Assembly: GCA_046331705.1 (NCBI GenBank)
Contig: JAXLQJ010000009.1
Coordinates: 124,001 to 188,000 of the forward strand
Reading direction: 5' to 3'
Origin: JADJOY01 sp046331705 [NCBI: bacterium]
GTDB lineage: Bacteria; JADJOY01
Length of the DNA: 64,000 bases
Shown: positions 49,101 through 59,536 of the stretch, piece by piece
Layout: each line of letters begins with the position of its first letter
Numbering within the stretch: the first letter of the stretch is position 1
Translations under genes and position numbers: made by a program
Notes under the pieces: generated by a model
Databases searched by the model: none
Told to the model about the DNA's origin: nothing
Seen by the model: the letters and a program-made list of their open reading frames with translations, nothing else

Positions 49101-51233
49101 GGCGACGTCCGCGCCGTAGGCGATGGCGCGGATGCGCGCGTCCTCGTCGGCGACGCCATACGTGCCCGCGGCCTCGAGCGCCATGAACTCGCCGCTCGAA
49201 TGGCCCACGATCGCGTGCACCGGCACCGCCAAGCGCGCGAGCAAGGCCATCAGCGCGCGCTCGGCCGCGATCACGGTGCCGACGGCGCCCTCCAAGCCGA
49301 GCAGCGCTTCCTCCGCCCGCTGCTCGTCCCCCGGTAACGGGAAGATCACCGGGCTCACCGGCTTGCCGCCGCTGCGGCTCGCGAAGCCCGCGTCGGTGAC
49401 GTCGAACTCGCGACGCACCTCGGGAAAATGCCGCGCCAGATCGGCGAGCATGTTCACGTACTGGGCGCCTTCCCCGGGGAAGAGCCAGGCGACTCGACCT
49501 TCGCGGGCGAGCGGTCGCTGGTACCAGAACACGCCGCTGCGGTCCTGGATCTTCTCGCGATCCGCTTGCCCGAGGAGCTTCACCGCTTGCCTGAGCTTCT
49601 TGACCAGGTCCGCGGCGTCCTTGGCCACGATCGCCAAGCGCGACGCGCCCGCCTCGCGCTGACACGCGGCCGCGACGTCGAGGAGCTCGAGATCCGTGTT
49701 GGCGTCGAGCCAATCGGCGAGCGCGCTCGCGCGCGCCAGCAGCGCGGCGCGGTCGGGCGCGGACACCACGACCAGCTCCACGGGCCAGCGGCGCTCGAGT
49801 CGTTCCAGCGTCCGCTCGTCGCCGCCCAGGTATTCCTCGAGGATCGCGTGGGCGTTGATGCCGCCGAAGCCGAACGCGTTCACGCCGGCGCGCCGCGGCG
49901 AGCTCCGATCTCCGTGGATCCAGGGCCGCGCGCGTGTGGAGAGATAGAAAGGCGTCTCGTCCAGCTTGAGCGCGGGGTTGGGCTCGTCGGCGTGGAGCGT
50001 CGGGGGGAGCACGCGATGATGAAGCGCCAGCGCGGTCTTGATGAGCGAGGCCGCGCCCGCCGCCGGCAAGAGGTGACCGATCATCGACTTGACCGCGCCC
50101 AGTGCGATGGTCGCGCGCTCCGCCTTGCGCCTGCCGAAGCACGCCACCAAGGACTGGATCTCGGTGGCGTCCCCGCGCGCCGTGGCGGTGCCGTGGGCCT
50201 CGATCAAGCCGACCGTGCCGGGATCGATTCCCGCCGACTCGTACGCGCGGTCGAGCGCCAGCACCTGCCCCTCGAAACGCGGCGCGAGCAGTCCGAGGCC
50301 GCGGCCGTCCGAGGCCGTGCCGACTCCCCGCAGCAACGCATAGATCCGGTGGCCATCGCGTTCCGCGTCGACCCGGCGCTTGAGCACCAGGATTCCGCAT
50401 CCCTCGCCGAGCAACGTGCCGTCCGCTTCGGCGCCAAAGGGAGCGATCTGGCCCGAGTGGCTCGCTGCGTCGAGGTTGCTGAACAGCAGATGGATCGGTC
50501 CGGGCGTGGAGACCTGCACGCCACCCACCAACACGGCGTCGCAGCGCCCGGCGGCGAGCTCGCGCATGCCGTGCTCCACGGCGATCAGCGTGGACGCGCA
50601 AGCGGCGTCGATGGTGTAGGCCGGGCCCATCAGATCGAGGCGGTTGGCGATGCGGCCGCACATCACGCTGTTCACGAGGCCGGGCACGATCTCGGCGTTG
50701 AAGGGCGGCAGCGCCGCCTTCACGTCGTCCTTGATCGCCACCAGCGTCGCGGCGTCGAGCTCGGGGTGCAGCCGCGCGATCACCGCCATGACCTGGTCGA
50801 CGGCCCAGCCGTGCGCCACCCAGCTCAGCGTGCCGCGGTTCACGTAGAGCCCGCGAGCGAGGATCACGCCGGTGCGCTTGCGGTGGAGCGGCCGGTCGGG
50901 GATCCCGGCATCGGCGAGCGCCTCGAACGCGCAGCGCAGCGCCAGGAAGTGGTCCGGCTCGGCGCCGTCCACGCTCGACGGCATGACCCCGTAACGCGCG
51001 GCCTTGAAGCGGCTGAGCTCACCCAGGAAGCCGCCCTTGGTCGTGTAGACGCGATCGTTCGACTTGGCCTCGCTCGCCTCGGCGCCGCTCGCGCGGCCGT
51101 AGCGATCGGGCCACCAATCGGCGGGCGCCTCGGTGATCGCGTCCACCGCGCCGACGACGTTCTGCCAGAAGGCCCGGGTATCCCCCGCGCCCGGGAAGAG
51201 GCAGGACATGCCCACGATCGCGATGTCTTCCAT
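46160..51233 (-). CDS. Second synthase: KS-AT-DH-phosphopantetheinyl transferase (apparent frameshift in linker)
   Basis: The first frame (from MEDIAIVGMSC) gives a ketosynthase (Cys212 in DAACAST; EAHGTAT and GHLLPAAG supply the two His) and an acyltransferase (Ser679 in GHSSGEF). Near 48185-48215, in a GGCGCC-rich Ala/Pro linker, the coding frame changes. The second frame carries YQETMRLFLDTQERVM, a hot-dog DH region (LIDHTFFGREL, LFHGPAFAG) and a C-terminal phosphopantetheinyl transferase domain (GIDVEPV, WGAKEAVGKALG). The span is one base over a multiple of three. No ACP or KR is found. The protein would be about 1690 residues and act with the ACPs of the larger synthase. Frameshift, sequence error or two separate proteins are all possible. 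Confidence 0.85.
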
Positions 51234-51313
51234 GGCTCAGCGTCTCGTGCGGACGATGGTTTCGACCCGGGGTCGACCGAACCGCGTCGCCCCGTCGATT
51301 TCCGCGCGGCGGA

Positions 51314-54300
51314 TCATCGATCGCCGGCGGATCCCGCGACTCGTGCGCTCGGTCGTTCTCGTTGCGCCGTTGGCCGATCCTCGAGCCAGCCGCCCGTGCC
51401 CACCACCACACGCACATCCTGGTCGGGCGCGTGCAGGAACTCGAGCCACGCAGCCTGACGCCCGACCGGCACGCTCACCAGCCCGAACTGACGCGAGGCG
51501 AGCTGCTCGGCCACCTCCGGCGTGACCATGCTGCCGGCGCCGACCCAGGGTCCCCAGTTCATCGACACGACCTTGCCGTGCCACGTGGAGTGCAAGCGGC
51601 GCGCGATGCGGTTCAGCACCTCGTTGGCGGTCGCGTAGTCCGCCTGGCCCACGTTGCCGAAGATCCCGGCGACCGAGCTGAAGAGCATCACGAGCTTGAT
51701 GCGCGCCGGATCCAAGAGGCCGGTCAGCGTGAGCATCGGATCGAGCTTGGTGCCGAGCACGCGGTCGAAGGACTCGGCCGTCTTGTCGACGATGTACTTG
51801 TCCTCGATCACGCCGGCGCCGTGCAGCACGACGTCGATGCCACCGAAGCGCTCGGTGATCTCGTGGACCAGCCCCGTGAGCTGAAGCGGATCGCGCACGT
51901 CGCAGACGCGGTACTCGACGTGCGAGGCGACCTCGCGAATGCTCGCCAGGTTCCGTCGCAGCTCGCGCGCCTGCAGAATCCGCGAGATCCGGTCCTCCAC
52001 CGCTTTCGGCGTCAGCGCGACCGTACCGCCCTCCGCGCGCAAGCGCGCCAGCAGCCGCCGCCGGATCTCGGCCCGATCGCTCACGCCCACCGAATCCGGG
52101 TCCTCGTCGTGGTCCGGCACCGGCGAGCGGCCAGCGAGCACCACCGTCGCGTGAGAGTGCCGCGCGATCTCGTGGACGATCTCCGCCGTGATGCCCCGCG
52201 CCCCTCCGGTGGCGAGGATGACGGTCTTCGCACCCAGGTCGAAGACCGGCTTGCGCTCGTGCCCGTTCGGCAGGTCGGCGCGCACCGCACGCAGCGCCAG
52301 CCGTCGCGCGCCGCGGTAGCCGACTTCCACCGGGCCGTCGGCGGCGAGCTCGCGGAGCAACGTGCTGGCGTCCGGAGCGCGGTCGTAGTCGACGACGCGG
52401 AACCGCGCCTTCGGCCACTCCTGCGCCGCGGACTTGAACAACCCCGCAAGACCACCGCGCCACGGCTGCGCCGAGTCCTCGGCGCGCGCCGGATCGAAAT
52501 CGCCACCGCCGCGGGTGAGCGCCGCCACCAGTGGCGCCGCGGCGCCGCCGCTCTTGAGCTCGGGCGCGAACGCCTGCAGCAAGAAGAGCGCGCCGCGCAG
52601 CTCGTCCGCCACGTGGCGCTGCCACTCGGCGCCCGAGATACCGGGGAACGACGGCGCCTCGCGCAGCGGCAAGAGGTGCAGCACGGCGCCGATCGGACCG
52701 ACGCTGCTGCGGATGCGCGCGAACGCGGCCTCCGCCTTGGCGCGAGTCGCCAGCTCGCCCGGCTCGAGCATCACCATCGGTACGCCGCGGGCGCGCAGCA
52801 AGCCGCCGAGGGCTTGCGCAAGCCCGTCGCCGTCCTCGGTGAGCACCCAGGTTCCGCGGGGCAGCTCGCGCGAGGCACCGGCCTCGAGCGGGATCTCCTC
52901 CACGCGCACCACCGAGCGCGGCACGTGGATCGACTCGTCGGCGAGTGCCTCGAGCGTGGTGCCGTCGAGCCCGTCGTCGACGCGCGCGGGCTCGCCCTCG
53001 AGGGGCGCTGCCGCGGTCGCCGTGTCAGTTCCCGCGCCGCCGCTCGACCGCTCGAGCTTCGCGACGCCGTCGAGGATCGCGCGCAACGTGGTCGCCGAGG
53101 ACATCGATTCCATGAACCACGCCGGAGGCTCGGCGACCGCCGGGACGACGGTGCGACGGAAGGCCGCGATGATCTCCACGCGCTTGATGGAATCGATCCC
53201 GAGATCGGCCTCGAGCCCGGCGTCGAGGTCGAGCATCTCGACCGGATAGCCCGTGCGGTCCGACACGATCGAGCGCAGGAGCGCGACCCTATCGTCGCCG
53301 CCGGATTCGACGCGCGGCGCGCTCGGCGCGGACGCCGGCGCGGAGGGCGCAGGGACGGCAATCGCTCGCGCGACCGGTCCGGCCGCCTCTGCCTCGAGCC
53401 GTGCCACACCCGCGAGGATCCGGTCCAGGGTCGTCGCCGCGCTCATCTCCTCCATGAACCACGCGGGAGGCTCGCTCACGGAGGGCACCGCGGCGCGCCG
53501 GAACGCGGCGATGATCTCGACCCGCTTGATCGAGTCGATCCCCAGATCCGATTCGAGCCCGGCGTGCAGGTCGAGCATCTCCACCGGATATCCCGTTCGG
53601 TCCGACACGATCGTCTTGAGCAGCTCCGTGCGATCGCTCGCGGAGCCCGGCGCCGATCCCGTCGACGCGGCGGCGCTGGGCGAGCTCGACGGTGCGCTCT
53701 GCGCCAGAGCGGCGCTCGCGCCGTCTCCCGCCAGTCGTTCCACGCCGTCGAGGATCGCTTGCAGCGTGGTGGCGCTGCCCATGGATTCCATGAACCACGC
53801 CGGCGGCTCGGCGACGTGGGGGACCACGGCCTTGCGGAACGCGGCGATGATCTCGACCCGCTTGATGGAATCGATCCCCAGATCGGATTCGAGCCCGGCC
53901 GTGAGATCCAGCATCTCGGGCGGGTAGCCCGTGCGATCCGTGACGATCGTGCGCAAGAGCGACACGCGATCGCTCCCGCCCGCGGCAGCCACCGGCGCCG
54001 CGGGTGTCGCCGCGGGGGGCGCCGGCCTGCTGCTGGCGACGGGGGCAGCTTCGCCGGCCCCGGCCGCGAGCTTCGCCACCCCATCGAGGATCATGCGCAG
54101 GGTCGTGGCGGTGCCCATCGCCTCCATGAACCACGCGGGTGGTTCCGCGATCGCCGGCACGGCCGCGCGCCGGAACGCGGCGATGATCTCGACCCGCTTG
54201 ATCGAGTCGATGCCGAGATCGGACTCGAGACCGGCGTCGAGCTCGAGCATCTCCGGCGGATAACCGGTGCGCTCGGTCACGATGCGCTTGAGCTCGCTGG

Positions 54301-57300
54301 TGTGATCGAGTGCCTGCGGTGCGGGCGCGGCCGCCGCGCGCGCCACGGGAGCGGGCGGCGCAGCCGCAGTGCTCGCGGACGCGAGCGACACGGAAAGCGG
54401 GCGCGGCGGTGCGGTGGGTTCCGCAGCGGCGGTCGCCACGGCGGGCAACGCTTCGACGGCCACGGCGGGCGCGATGGGACGCTGGGGCGGCTCGTAAGCC
54501 ACCGACGGGGACTCCACGGCGGCGAATGCCTCGCGGACCGGCAGCGCGCTCGTCGCGATGTCGTCGCTGGCACCGAAATAGGCCTGCATCACCGCCTGCT
54601 GCGTCTCCAGGAAGCGACGCATCGTCTCCTGAAACTCGCGCACGGGCTCGGCGTCGGCCTCGCCACTTCGTCCCGCGGCACTCGGGGGCGACGCGGGACG
54701 CGGAGTACGGGTTCGATCTTGCGGGCGATCGGAGCTGGTCATGATGGGGGACCTGGGTGAGGGAATGCGCGACTGGCGAGCCTCGGGAGCGCGGCGCGCC
54801 GGGCTATCCGGGGCGCGGAGAGCCGGCGCTGGGCCGGTCACCCGCTTCTCGGACGCCGCCCCGGGGGTGGTAGCGGCGATGGGCTCGCTCGCGGGTTTCG
54901 CTTGCGAAGGATTGCTCGGTTCGAGCACGGGCGCCGGGAAGCGCCGTGGCGGCTCGTGCGCGGGGCGCGCGTACGCCGAGTTCACCAGCCAGAAATGCCT
55001 TCCCAGCGGCTTCGCGGCGCTCGCGGCAATGCCATCGCGCTCGTCGTCCAGGTCGATCAGCGCGCGTCCGGCCCACAGCCGCTCGAGGTCGAGGCTCGCG
55101 CCTTCGACGTGCAGCCTGGCGAGAGCGGTCAGGAAATGCGCGACGCCATGCCCGCCGCGGTCCTGCGTGGCGATCGCCACGTGCGGCCGGCCCTCGAGGA
55201 TCTCGCCCACCAGCTTGCTCAGCACTCGATTCGGACCGACTTCCACGAAGACCCGCGCGCCCGCCGCGTACATGGCCTCGATCTCGTCGGCGAAGCGCAC
55301 CTCGCTCACGAGCTGCTCCGCGAGATGAGCGCGCGCGGCACCGGCGCTGGCCGCGTACGGCGCCGCGGTCCAGTTGCTGTAGACGGGGAACGAGGCCGCC
55401 GCGAAATCCACGCGTTGAAGCACCGACTCGAAGCGCTCGCGGGCGCCGCGCATGATCGGGCTGTGGAACGCGCAGGCCACCGGCACCGGCGTGTGCGCGA
55501 GCCCGGCGCGGTCGAGCTTGGCGCGTAGCTCCGCGAGCCCGGCGCGGGTGCCGCTGACGACGATCTGACGACGGCTGTTCAGGTTCGCGACCCAAGCCTC
55601 GCCCGCGTTGCCGACCAGCTCGCGAACCTGCGCCTCGGCCCCGCGAATGGCCACCATCTGCCCGAGCTCGCGGGCACCCGCCGCGGCGTCGCCGCTGGCG
55701 AGATCGGAAATGGCTTGGCCGCGGGCGTGCGAAAGCGCGAAGAGCTGCTCTTCCGAGAGGCTGCCGGCGGCGCCGAGCGCCACCAGCTCCCCGTAGCTGT
55801 GTCCACCCGCCATGTGCGGCCGCACGCCCATGCGTTCCAGGAGACGCAGCACCGCGACGTCCGCGGCGCCCAGCGCCGGCTGCGCCACGTGGGTGGCCTT
55901 GAGCGCCTCGACGGCGCGCGCGCGGCCCTCGTCCGAGAACGCGGGCGGCGGAAACACGTACGAGCTGAGCGGCTGCGGGAGTCGATCGGCGAGCACTCGA
56001 TCGGCGATCTCGAAGCGCCGCGCCACCTCCGGGAAGTGAATCGCGAGATCCCGGAGCATGTCGGGGAACTGCGAGCCCTGGCCGGGGAAGAGGAACGCGA
56101 TCTTGCCCTGCTTGGCGAGCTGGGCGTCGGATAGCCAGGCGCCAGCCGGAAGCCGCGACGGCTTGGCGTCACCGCTGGCGGCATCCCCGAGCCGCGCCGC
56201 CACCGCCTCGAGCTGGGCGCCGAGCTCGTCGAGCGATCGCGCGACGAACGCCGCGCGCAACCCGTCGCTCGCCGCGAGCCCACGGTTGTGCAGGGTGTAC
56301 GCCACGTCGGCCAGCGTCGGCGGCACCCCGCCCTTTCGCGCCGAGGCGAGCTCGTTGGCGATCGCGAGACAGCGAGCGCGCAAGAGCTCCGCGGTGGCGC
56401 CGCCCAGCAGCACCAGCTCGACCGGCAGCTCTCGCGTCGGCGCGCGCTCGTCGTGCGAGAGCGGGCACGCCTCGTACTCTTCGAGCACGGCGTGGAAGTT
56501 GGTGCCGCCGAAGCCGAACGCCGACACACCGGCGCGGCGGGGCTCGGGTCCGCGAATCCACGGCCGCAACTGCCCGGAAACGTAGATAGGGCCGTCGGTC
56601 AGCCCGGCCTTCGGATTCGGGCTCTCGACGTGCAGCGTGGGCGGCAGAACCCGGTGGTGCAGCGCCAGCGCCGCCTTGATGAGCCCGGCGACTCCCGCCG
56701 CCGACTTCGCGTGGCCGATCATCGACTTGATGCTGCCGATGCCGACGCTCTGGTTGCGCGCCCCGGCGCGCTCGAGCAGCGAGCCGAGCGCCTGGGTCTC
56801 GGTGGGATCGCCGACGCCCGTGCCGGTGCCGTGCGCCTCCACCAGCCCCAGCGACGCGGGCGACACGCGAGCCTGCGCGTAAGAGCGCTCCAACGTGATC
56901 ATCTGGCCTTCGAGGCGCGGCGCGGTGAGGCCCTTGTGGCGCCCGTCGGAGGCGCCCTGCACGCCCTTGATGACCGCGTAGATGCGATCCCCGTCTCGCT
57001 CGGCGTCGACGCGCCGCTTGAGCACCACGGTGGCGAGCCCCTCCGCGATCGCGATGCCGTCGGCGCTCGCGTCGAACGCGCGCGAGCGGCCGCGCGGCGA
57101 GAGTGCCGTGGTCTTCGAGAAGCACGTGTACGCGAAGGCCTCGTTGATGGGATCGACGCCGCCGGCGATCGCGAGATCGGCGGTGCCGTTGGTGAGCTCC
57201 TGGCTCGCGAGGTAGACGGCGGCGAGGGAGGATGCACACGCGGCGTCGACGGTGAAGTTCACGCCGCCGAAGTCGAACCGGTTGGTGATCCGCCCGGTGA

Positions 57301-59536
57301 TGACGTTGGGCAGCACCCCGGGGAAGCTGTCTTCCGTCCATTCCGGCAACGCGCTCAAGAGCTCCGCGGGCACCTTGGCGAAGAACTCGGGCAGCAGCGC
57401 GCGGAACGCGTAGTGCAGGCCGAGGCTCCCCATGCCGCCGCCGGCGCCGAGCAACACCGCCGTGCGGGCGCGGGGCGGCTCGTAGCCCTCACCGAACCCG
57501 GCGTCCCGCAGCGCGCGGTCGACGAGCTCGAGGGTCAGCAGCTGAATCGGCTCGATGCTGCGGATGGCGGCCGGCGGGATGCCGTACTTGAGCGGATCGA
57601 ACGGGATGTCGCCGATGAAGCCGCCCCATTTGCTGTAGACCTTGTCGCGCGCCGCCTTGTCGGCATCGAACCAGCGCGCAACGTCGAAGCGATCGCCCGG
57701 GACCTCGGAGATGGCGTCGACGCCGTTCAGGATGTTCCGCCAGTAGGTGGCGACGTCGTCGGCACCGGGGAGGAAGCAGGACATGCCGACGATCGCGATG
57801 TCGAGCGGCGGCGGCACCGGTGGCGGCTCCTCCACCACGACGACGGTGGTCTCGCGCAGACCCACGAGGTGACGGCTGGCGGCATCGCAGTAGCTCGCAG
57901 GCTCGTCGGCGACGTCGCGCACCACCAGCCCCACCTGGATGCCCAGCTCGACCAGCGGCTCGGCGACGACCTGCAGCGCCGCGGCGCGCGTGGGATCGGC
58001 GCTGCCGGCGTCGAGCAGCACCTGCAAGTGCGCGCGTTCCGCCGCGGGCCGCCCTGGCGCGACGAGGAACCGGACCAGATCGTCCCAGAGCCCCAAGCTC
58101 GGCGCCGCTCCCGCACCGCTCGCCGGCATCGCCGGAAAGAGCACGCGGCGCACACCTCGGCCAACGGCCTGCGCGAGCGCCGCCTCGCTGCCCACCGCCA
58201 GGAACGCGCGGGTGCCGTGATGCTCCCAGGCCGCGAGATCGTCGAGCGCGCTCTCCGGCAAGAGCGCGAGCGGCGGCCGCACGGTCTCGACGATCGCCAG
58301 CCAGCGCGAGCTCTCGAGCGCCGCCGCGCAGCCGGTCAGGTCCACGCACCAGGCACGTCCGTCGAGGGCGCGCGCGACGGCGTCCAGGCCGGCCCGCGCG
58401 GACTCTTGCGGCGGCCGCTCGAGCGGCACGACGGCGAGGGAACCGGCGTTGGCGACTCGTCCCGCGAACGCTTCCCAGCTCGCCGGATCGGCAGGGCAAC
58501 GCTGCAAGATCGGATAGCCGACCCCGAGCGCGGGCGCGATGCCGCCTCCTTGGACCAGGAAGTGCTGAACCGTGGCCCCCGTGGAAGCCTCGGCGCAGAG
58601 CTCGCGGGTCCAGGCCAGCGCGCGGGCGACGGTGGGCGCCTTGGCGCGCCACGCCACGGCCAGGCTCGCGTCTTCGGCGACGGGCCACGGATAACGCTTC
58701 TCGCCCGTCGACCAGTCGCTGAGGGTCCGCTCGAGGATCGCGAGACGCTGTTCGCGGGTGGCGGCGTTCGCGATGCCCGCCGCCGCCAAGCGCTCGCGCA
58801 GCCGATCGGCCGTGCGCGCCGTGCAGCGGAAGAACGAGCCGCCACCGAGCGCAACCAACGCGGTATCGCCGCCCTCGATCTCGATGCGATGCCGCAGCCC
58901 GCGTGGAAGCGGCGACTCGCGGGTGAGCGCCAGCTGCCAATCGAGGACCAGCCCGTGTGCCCCGGCGACCAGATAGGCGCCAGCGCTCGCGGGACCGACG
59001 CCGCCCCACACGTACACGGGCAACGTCGATGCCGTCCGCAAACGCTCGAGCAACGCCAGGCTGGTGTCGCCGCCGACCCAACCACCCGACTCGACACCCT
59101 TCGCGATGAGAAAGTCGATCGGGAGCTCGCGCACCGACTCGAGATCGTCGACTGACGTCACCACGACGCCGATCTGGCGGGCGACCTGGCGACACTTGGG
59201 CAGGATGCGGCGCAGGGATTCCCGTGACTCGGGCGTCAGCAAGATGACGTCACACGCTCCCACGCTTTCGAGGACGGTGCGCTCGAGCTCGCCGTCGCGG
59301 CCGTGCAGCACGAGCCCGTGACGCTCACGGACGAAGCGGTTGAGCCGCGCGACGGTGCCGAGCGCGCACTCGACGTTGGTCAGCAGCGTGAGGTCGAGGA
59401 CACCGATCGCGCCGGCACGTGCGGCCGCGATCGGGATGCTCGGATCCCACGTCGCGCCAGGCGAGACCGCCAGCGTGACGAAAGGATGAGGCTGTCCTTC
59501 AGGGGTGCTCGCGCCCCGGAGCAAATCCTGCCTCAT
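51314..59536 (-). CDS. PfaA-like iterative type I synthase: FMN-barrel-like region, KS, AT, four ACPs, KR
   Basis: This 2740-residue megasynthase starts at an ATG with GAGGAG 8 bases upstream. Order: two degenerate nitronate-monooxygenase/PfaD-like barrels (about 15-560); KS (578-1010; Cys767 in DAACASS, EAHGTGT, GHAKSAAG); AT (about 1150-1480; Ser1247 in GHSYGEL); a Pro/Ala linker; four ACPs (serines 1778, 1890, 2002, 2116, each in LGIDSIKRVEI); and a KR with a structural half and an active half (ATGGARGI; Tyr2634 in QADYATANE). This layout matches PfaA subunits of polyunsaturated-fatty-acid and 'secondary lipid' synthases. It has KR but no DH; the DH is in the next gene. The product is unknown; it is probably a long, partly unsaturated acyl chain. 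Confidence 0.93.
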   Translation of the reverse strand: MRQDLLRGASTPEGQPHPFVTLAVSPGATWDPSIPIAAARAGAIGVLDLTLLTNVECALGTVARLNRFVRERHGLVLHGRDGELERTVLESVGACDVILLTPESRESLRRILPKCRQVARQIGVVVTSVDDLESVRELPIDFLIAKGVESGGWVGGDTSLALLERLRTASTLPVYVWGGVGPASAGAYLVAGAHGLVLDWQLALTRESPLPRGLRHRIEIEGGDTALVALGGGSFFRCTARTADRLRERLAAAGIANAATREQRLAILERTLSDWSTGEKRYPWPVAEDASLAVAWRAKAPTVARALAWTRELCAEASTGATVQHFLVQGGGIAPALGVGYPILQRCPADPASWEAFAGRVANAGSLAVVPLERPPQESARAGLDAVARALDGRAWCVDLTGCAAALESSRWLAIVETVRPPLALLPESALDDLAAWEHHGTRAFLAVGSEAALAQAVGRGVRRVLFPAMPASGAGAAPSLGLWDDLVRFLVAPGRPAAERAHLQVLLDAGSADPTRAAALQVVAEPLVELGIQVGLVVRDVADEPASYCDAASRHLVGLRETTVVVVEEPPPVPPPLDIAIVGMSCFLPGADDVATYWRNILNGVDAISEVPGDRFDVARWFDADKAARDKVYSKWGGFIGDIPFDPLKYGIPPAAIRSIEPIQLLTLELVDRALRDAGFGEGYEPPRARTAVLLGAGGGMGSLGLHYAFRALLPEFFAKVPAELLSALPEWTEDSFPGVLPNVITGRITNRFDFGGVNFTVDAACASSLAAVYLASQELTNGTADLAIAGGVDPINEAFAYTCFSKTTALSPRGRSRAFDASADGIAIAEGLATVVLKRRVDAERDGDRIYAVIKGVQGASDGRHKGLTAPRLEGQMITLERSYAQARVSPASLGLVEAHGTGTGVGDPTETQALGSLLERAGARNQSVGIGSIKSMIGHAKSAAGVAGLIKAALALHHRVLPPTLHVESPNPKAGLTDGPIYVSGQLRPWIRGPEPRRAGVSAFGFGGTNFHAVLEEYEACPLSHDERAPTRELPVELVLLGGATAELLRARCLAIANELASARKGGVPPTLADVAYTLHNRGLAASDGLRAAFVARSLDELGAQLEAVAARLGDAASGDAKPSRLPAGAWLSDAQLAKQGKIAFLFPGQGSQFPDMLRDLAIHFPEVARRFEIADRVLADRLPQPLSSYVFPPPAFSDEGRARAVEALKATHVAQPALGAADVAVLRLLERMGVRPHMAGGHSYGELVALGAAGSLSEEQLFALSHARGQAISDLASGDAAAGARELGQMVAIRGAEAQVRELVGNAGEAWVANLNSRRQIVVSGTRAGLAELRAKLDRAGLAHTPVPVACAFHSPIMRGARERFESVLQRVDFAAASFPVYSNWTAAPYAASAGAARAHLAEQLVSEVRFADEIEAMYAAGARVFVEVGPNRVLSKLVGEILEGRPHVAIATQDRGGHGVAHFLTALARLHVEGASLDLERLWAGRALIDLDDERDGIAASAAKPLGRHFWLVNSAYARPAHEPPRRFPAPVLEPSNPSQAKPASEPIAATTPGAASEKRVTGPAPALRAPDSPARRAPEARQSRIPSPRSPIMTSSDRPQDRTRTPRPASPPSAAGRSGEADAEPVREFQETMRRFLETQQAVMQAYFGASDDIATSALPVREAFAAVESPSVAYEPPQRPIAPAVAVEALPAVATAAAEPTAPPRPLSVSLASASTAAAPPAPVARAAAAPAPQALDHTSELKRIVTERTGYPPEMLELDAGLESDLGIDSIKRVEIIAAFRRAAVPAIAEPPAWFMEAMGTATTLRMILDGVAKLAAGAGEAAPVASSRPAPPAATPAAPVAAAGGSDRVSLLRTIVTDRTGYPPEMLDLTAGLESDLGIDSIKRVEIIAAFRKAVVPHVAEPPAWFMESMGSATTLQAILDGVERLAGDGASAALAQSAPSSSPSAAASTGSAPGSASDRTELLKTIVSDRTGYPVEMLDLHAGLESDLGIDSIKRVEIIAAFRRAAVPSVSEPPAWFMEEMSAATTLDRILAGVARLEAEAAGPVARAIAVPAPSAPASAPSAPRVESGGDDRVALLRSIVSDRTGYPVEMLDLDAGLEADLGIDSIKRVEIIAAFRRTVVPAVAEPPAWFMESMSSATTLRAILDGVAKLERSSGGAGTDTATAAAPLEGEPARVDDGLDGTTLEALADESIHVPRSVVRVEEIPLEAGASRELPRGTWVLTEDGDGLAQALGGLLRARGVPMVMLEPGELATRAKAEAAFARIRSSVGPIGAVLHLLPLREAPSFPGISGAEWQRHVADELRGALFLLQAFAPELKSGGAAAPLVAALTRGGGDFDPARAEDSAQPWRGGLAGLFKSAAQEWPKARFRVVDYDRAPDASTLLRELAADGPVEVGYRGARRLALRAVRADLPNGHERKPVFDLGAKTVILATGGARGITAEIVHEIARHSHATVVLAGRSPVPDHDEDPDSVGVSDRAEIRRRLLARLRAEGGTVALTPKAVEDRISRILQARELRRNLASIREVASHVEYRVCDVRDPLQLTGLVHEITERFGGIDVVLHGAGVIEDKYIVDKTAESFDRVLGTKLDPMLTLTGLLDPARIKLVMLFSSVAGIFGNVGQADYATANEVLNRIARRLHSTWHGKVVSMNWGPWVGAGSMVTPEVAEQLASRQFGLVSVPVGRQAAWLEFLHAPDQDVRVVVGTGGWLEDRPTAQRERPSARVAGSAGDR
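53051..54307 (-). repeat. Four tandem ACP-domain repeats
   Basis: There are four copies with a period of 336, 336 and 342 bases. The segment around GIDSIKRVEIIAAFR and EPPAWFMEsM is almost unchanged at DNA level, while the Ala/Pro linkers vary in sequence. This is the typical ACP array of PfaA-type synthases; the number of ACPs usually sets yield rather than product type. Confidence 0.9.

Noticed and set aside
51362-54760. Open frame of over 1100 codons antisense to the ACP/KR part of the large synthase
   Set aside because: It mirrors the repeated ACP codons and has no domain; the minus-strand protein has every expected catalytic motif.
56288-59155. Open frame of 955 codons antisense to the KS/AT part
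   Set aside because: Shadow frame with an Arg/His/Ala-rich peptide; no start signal or homology.
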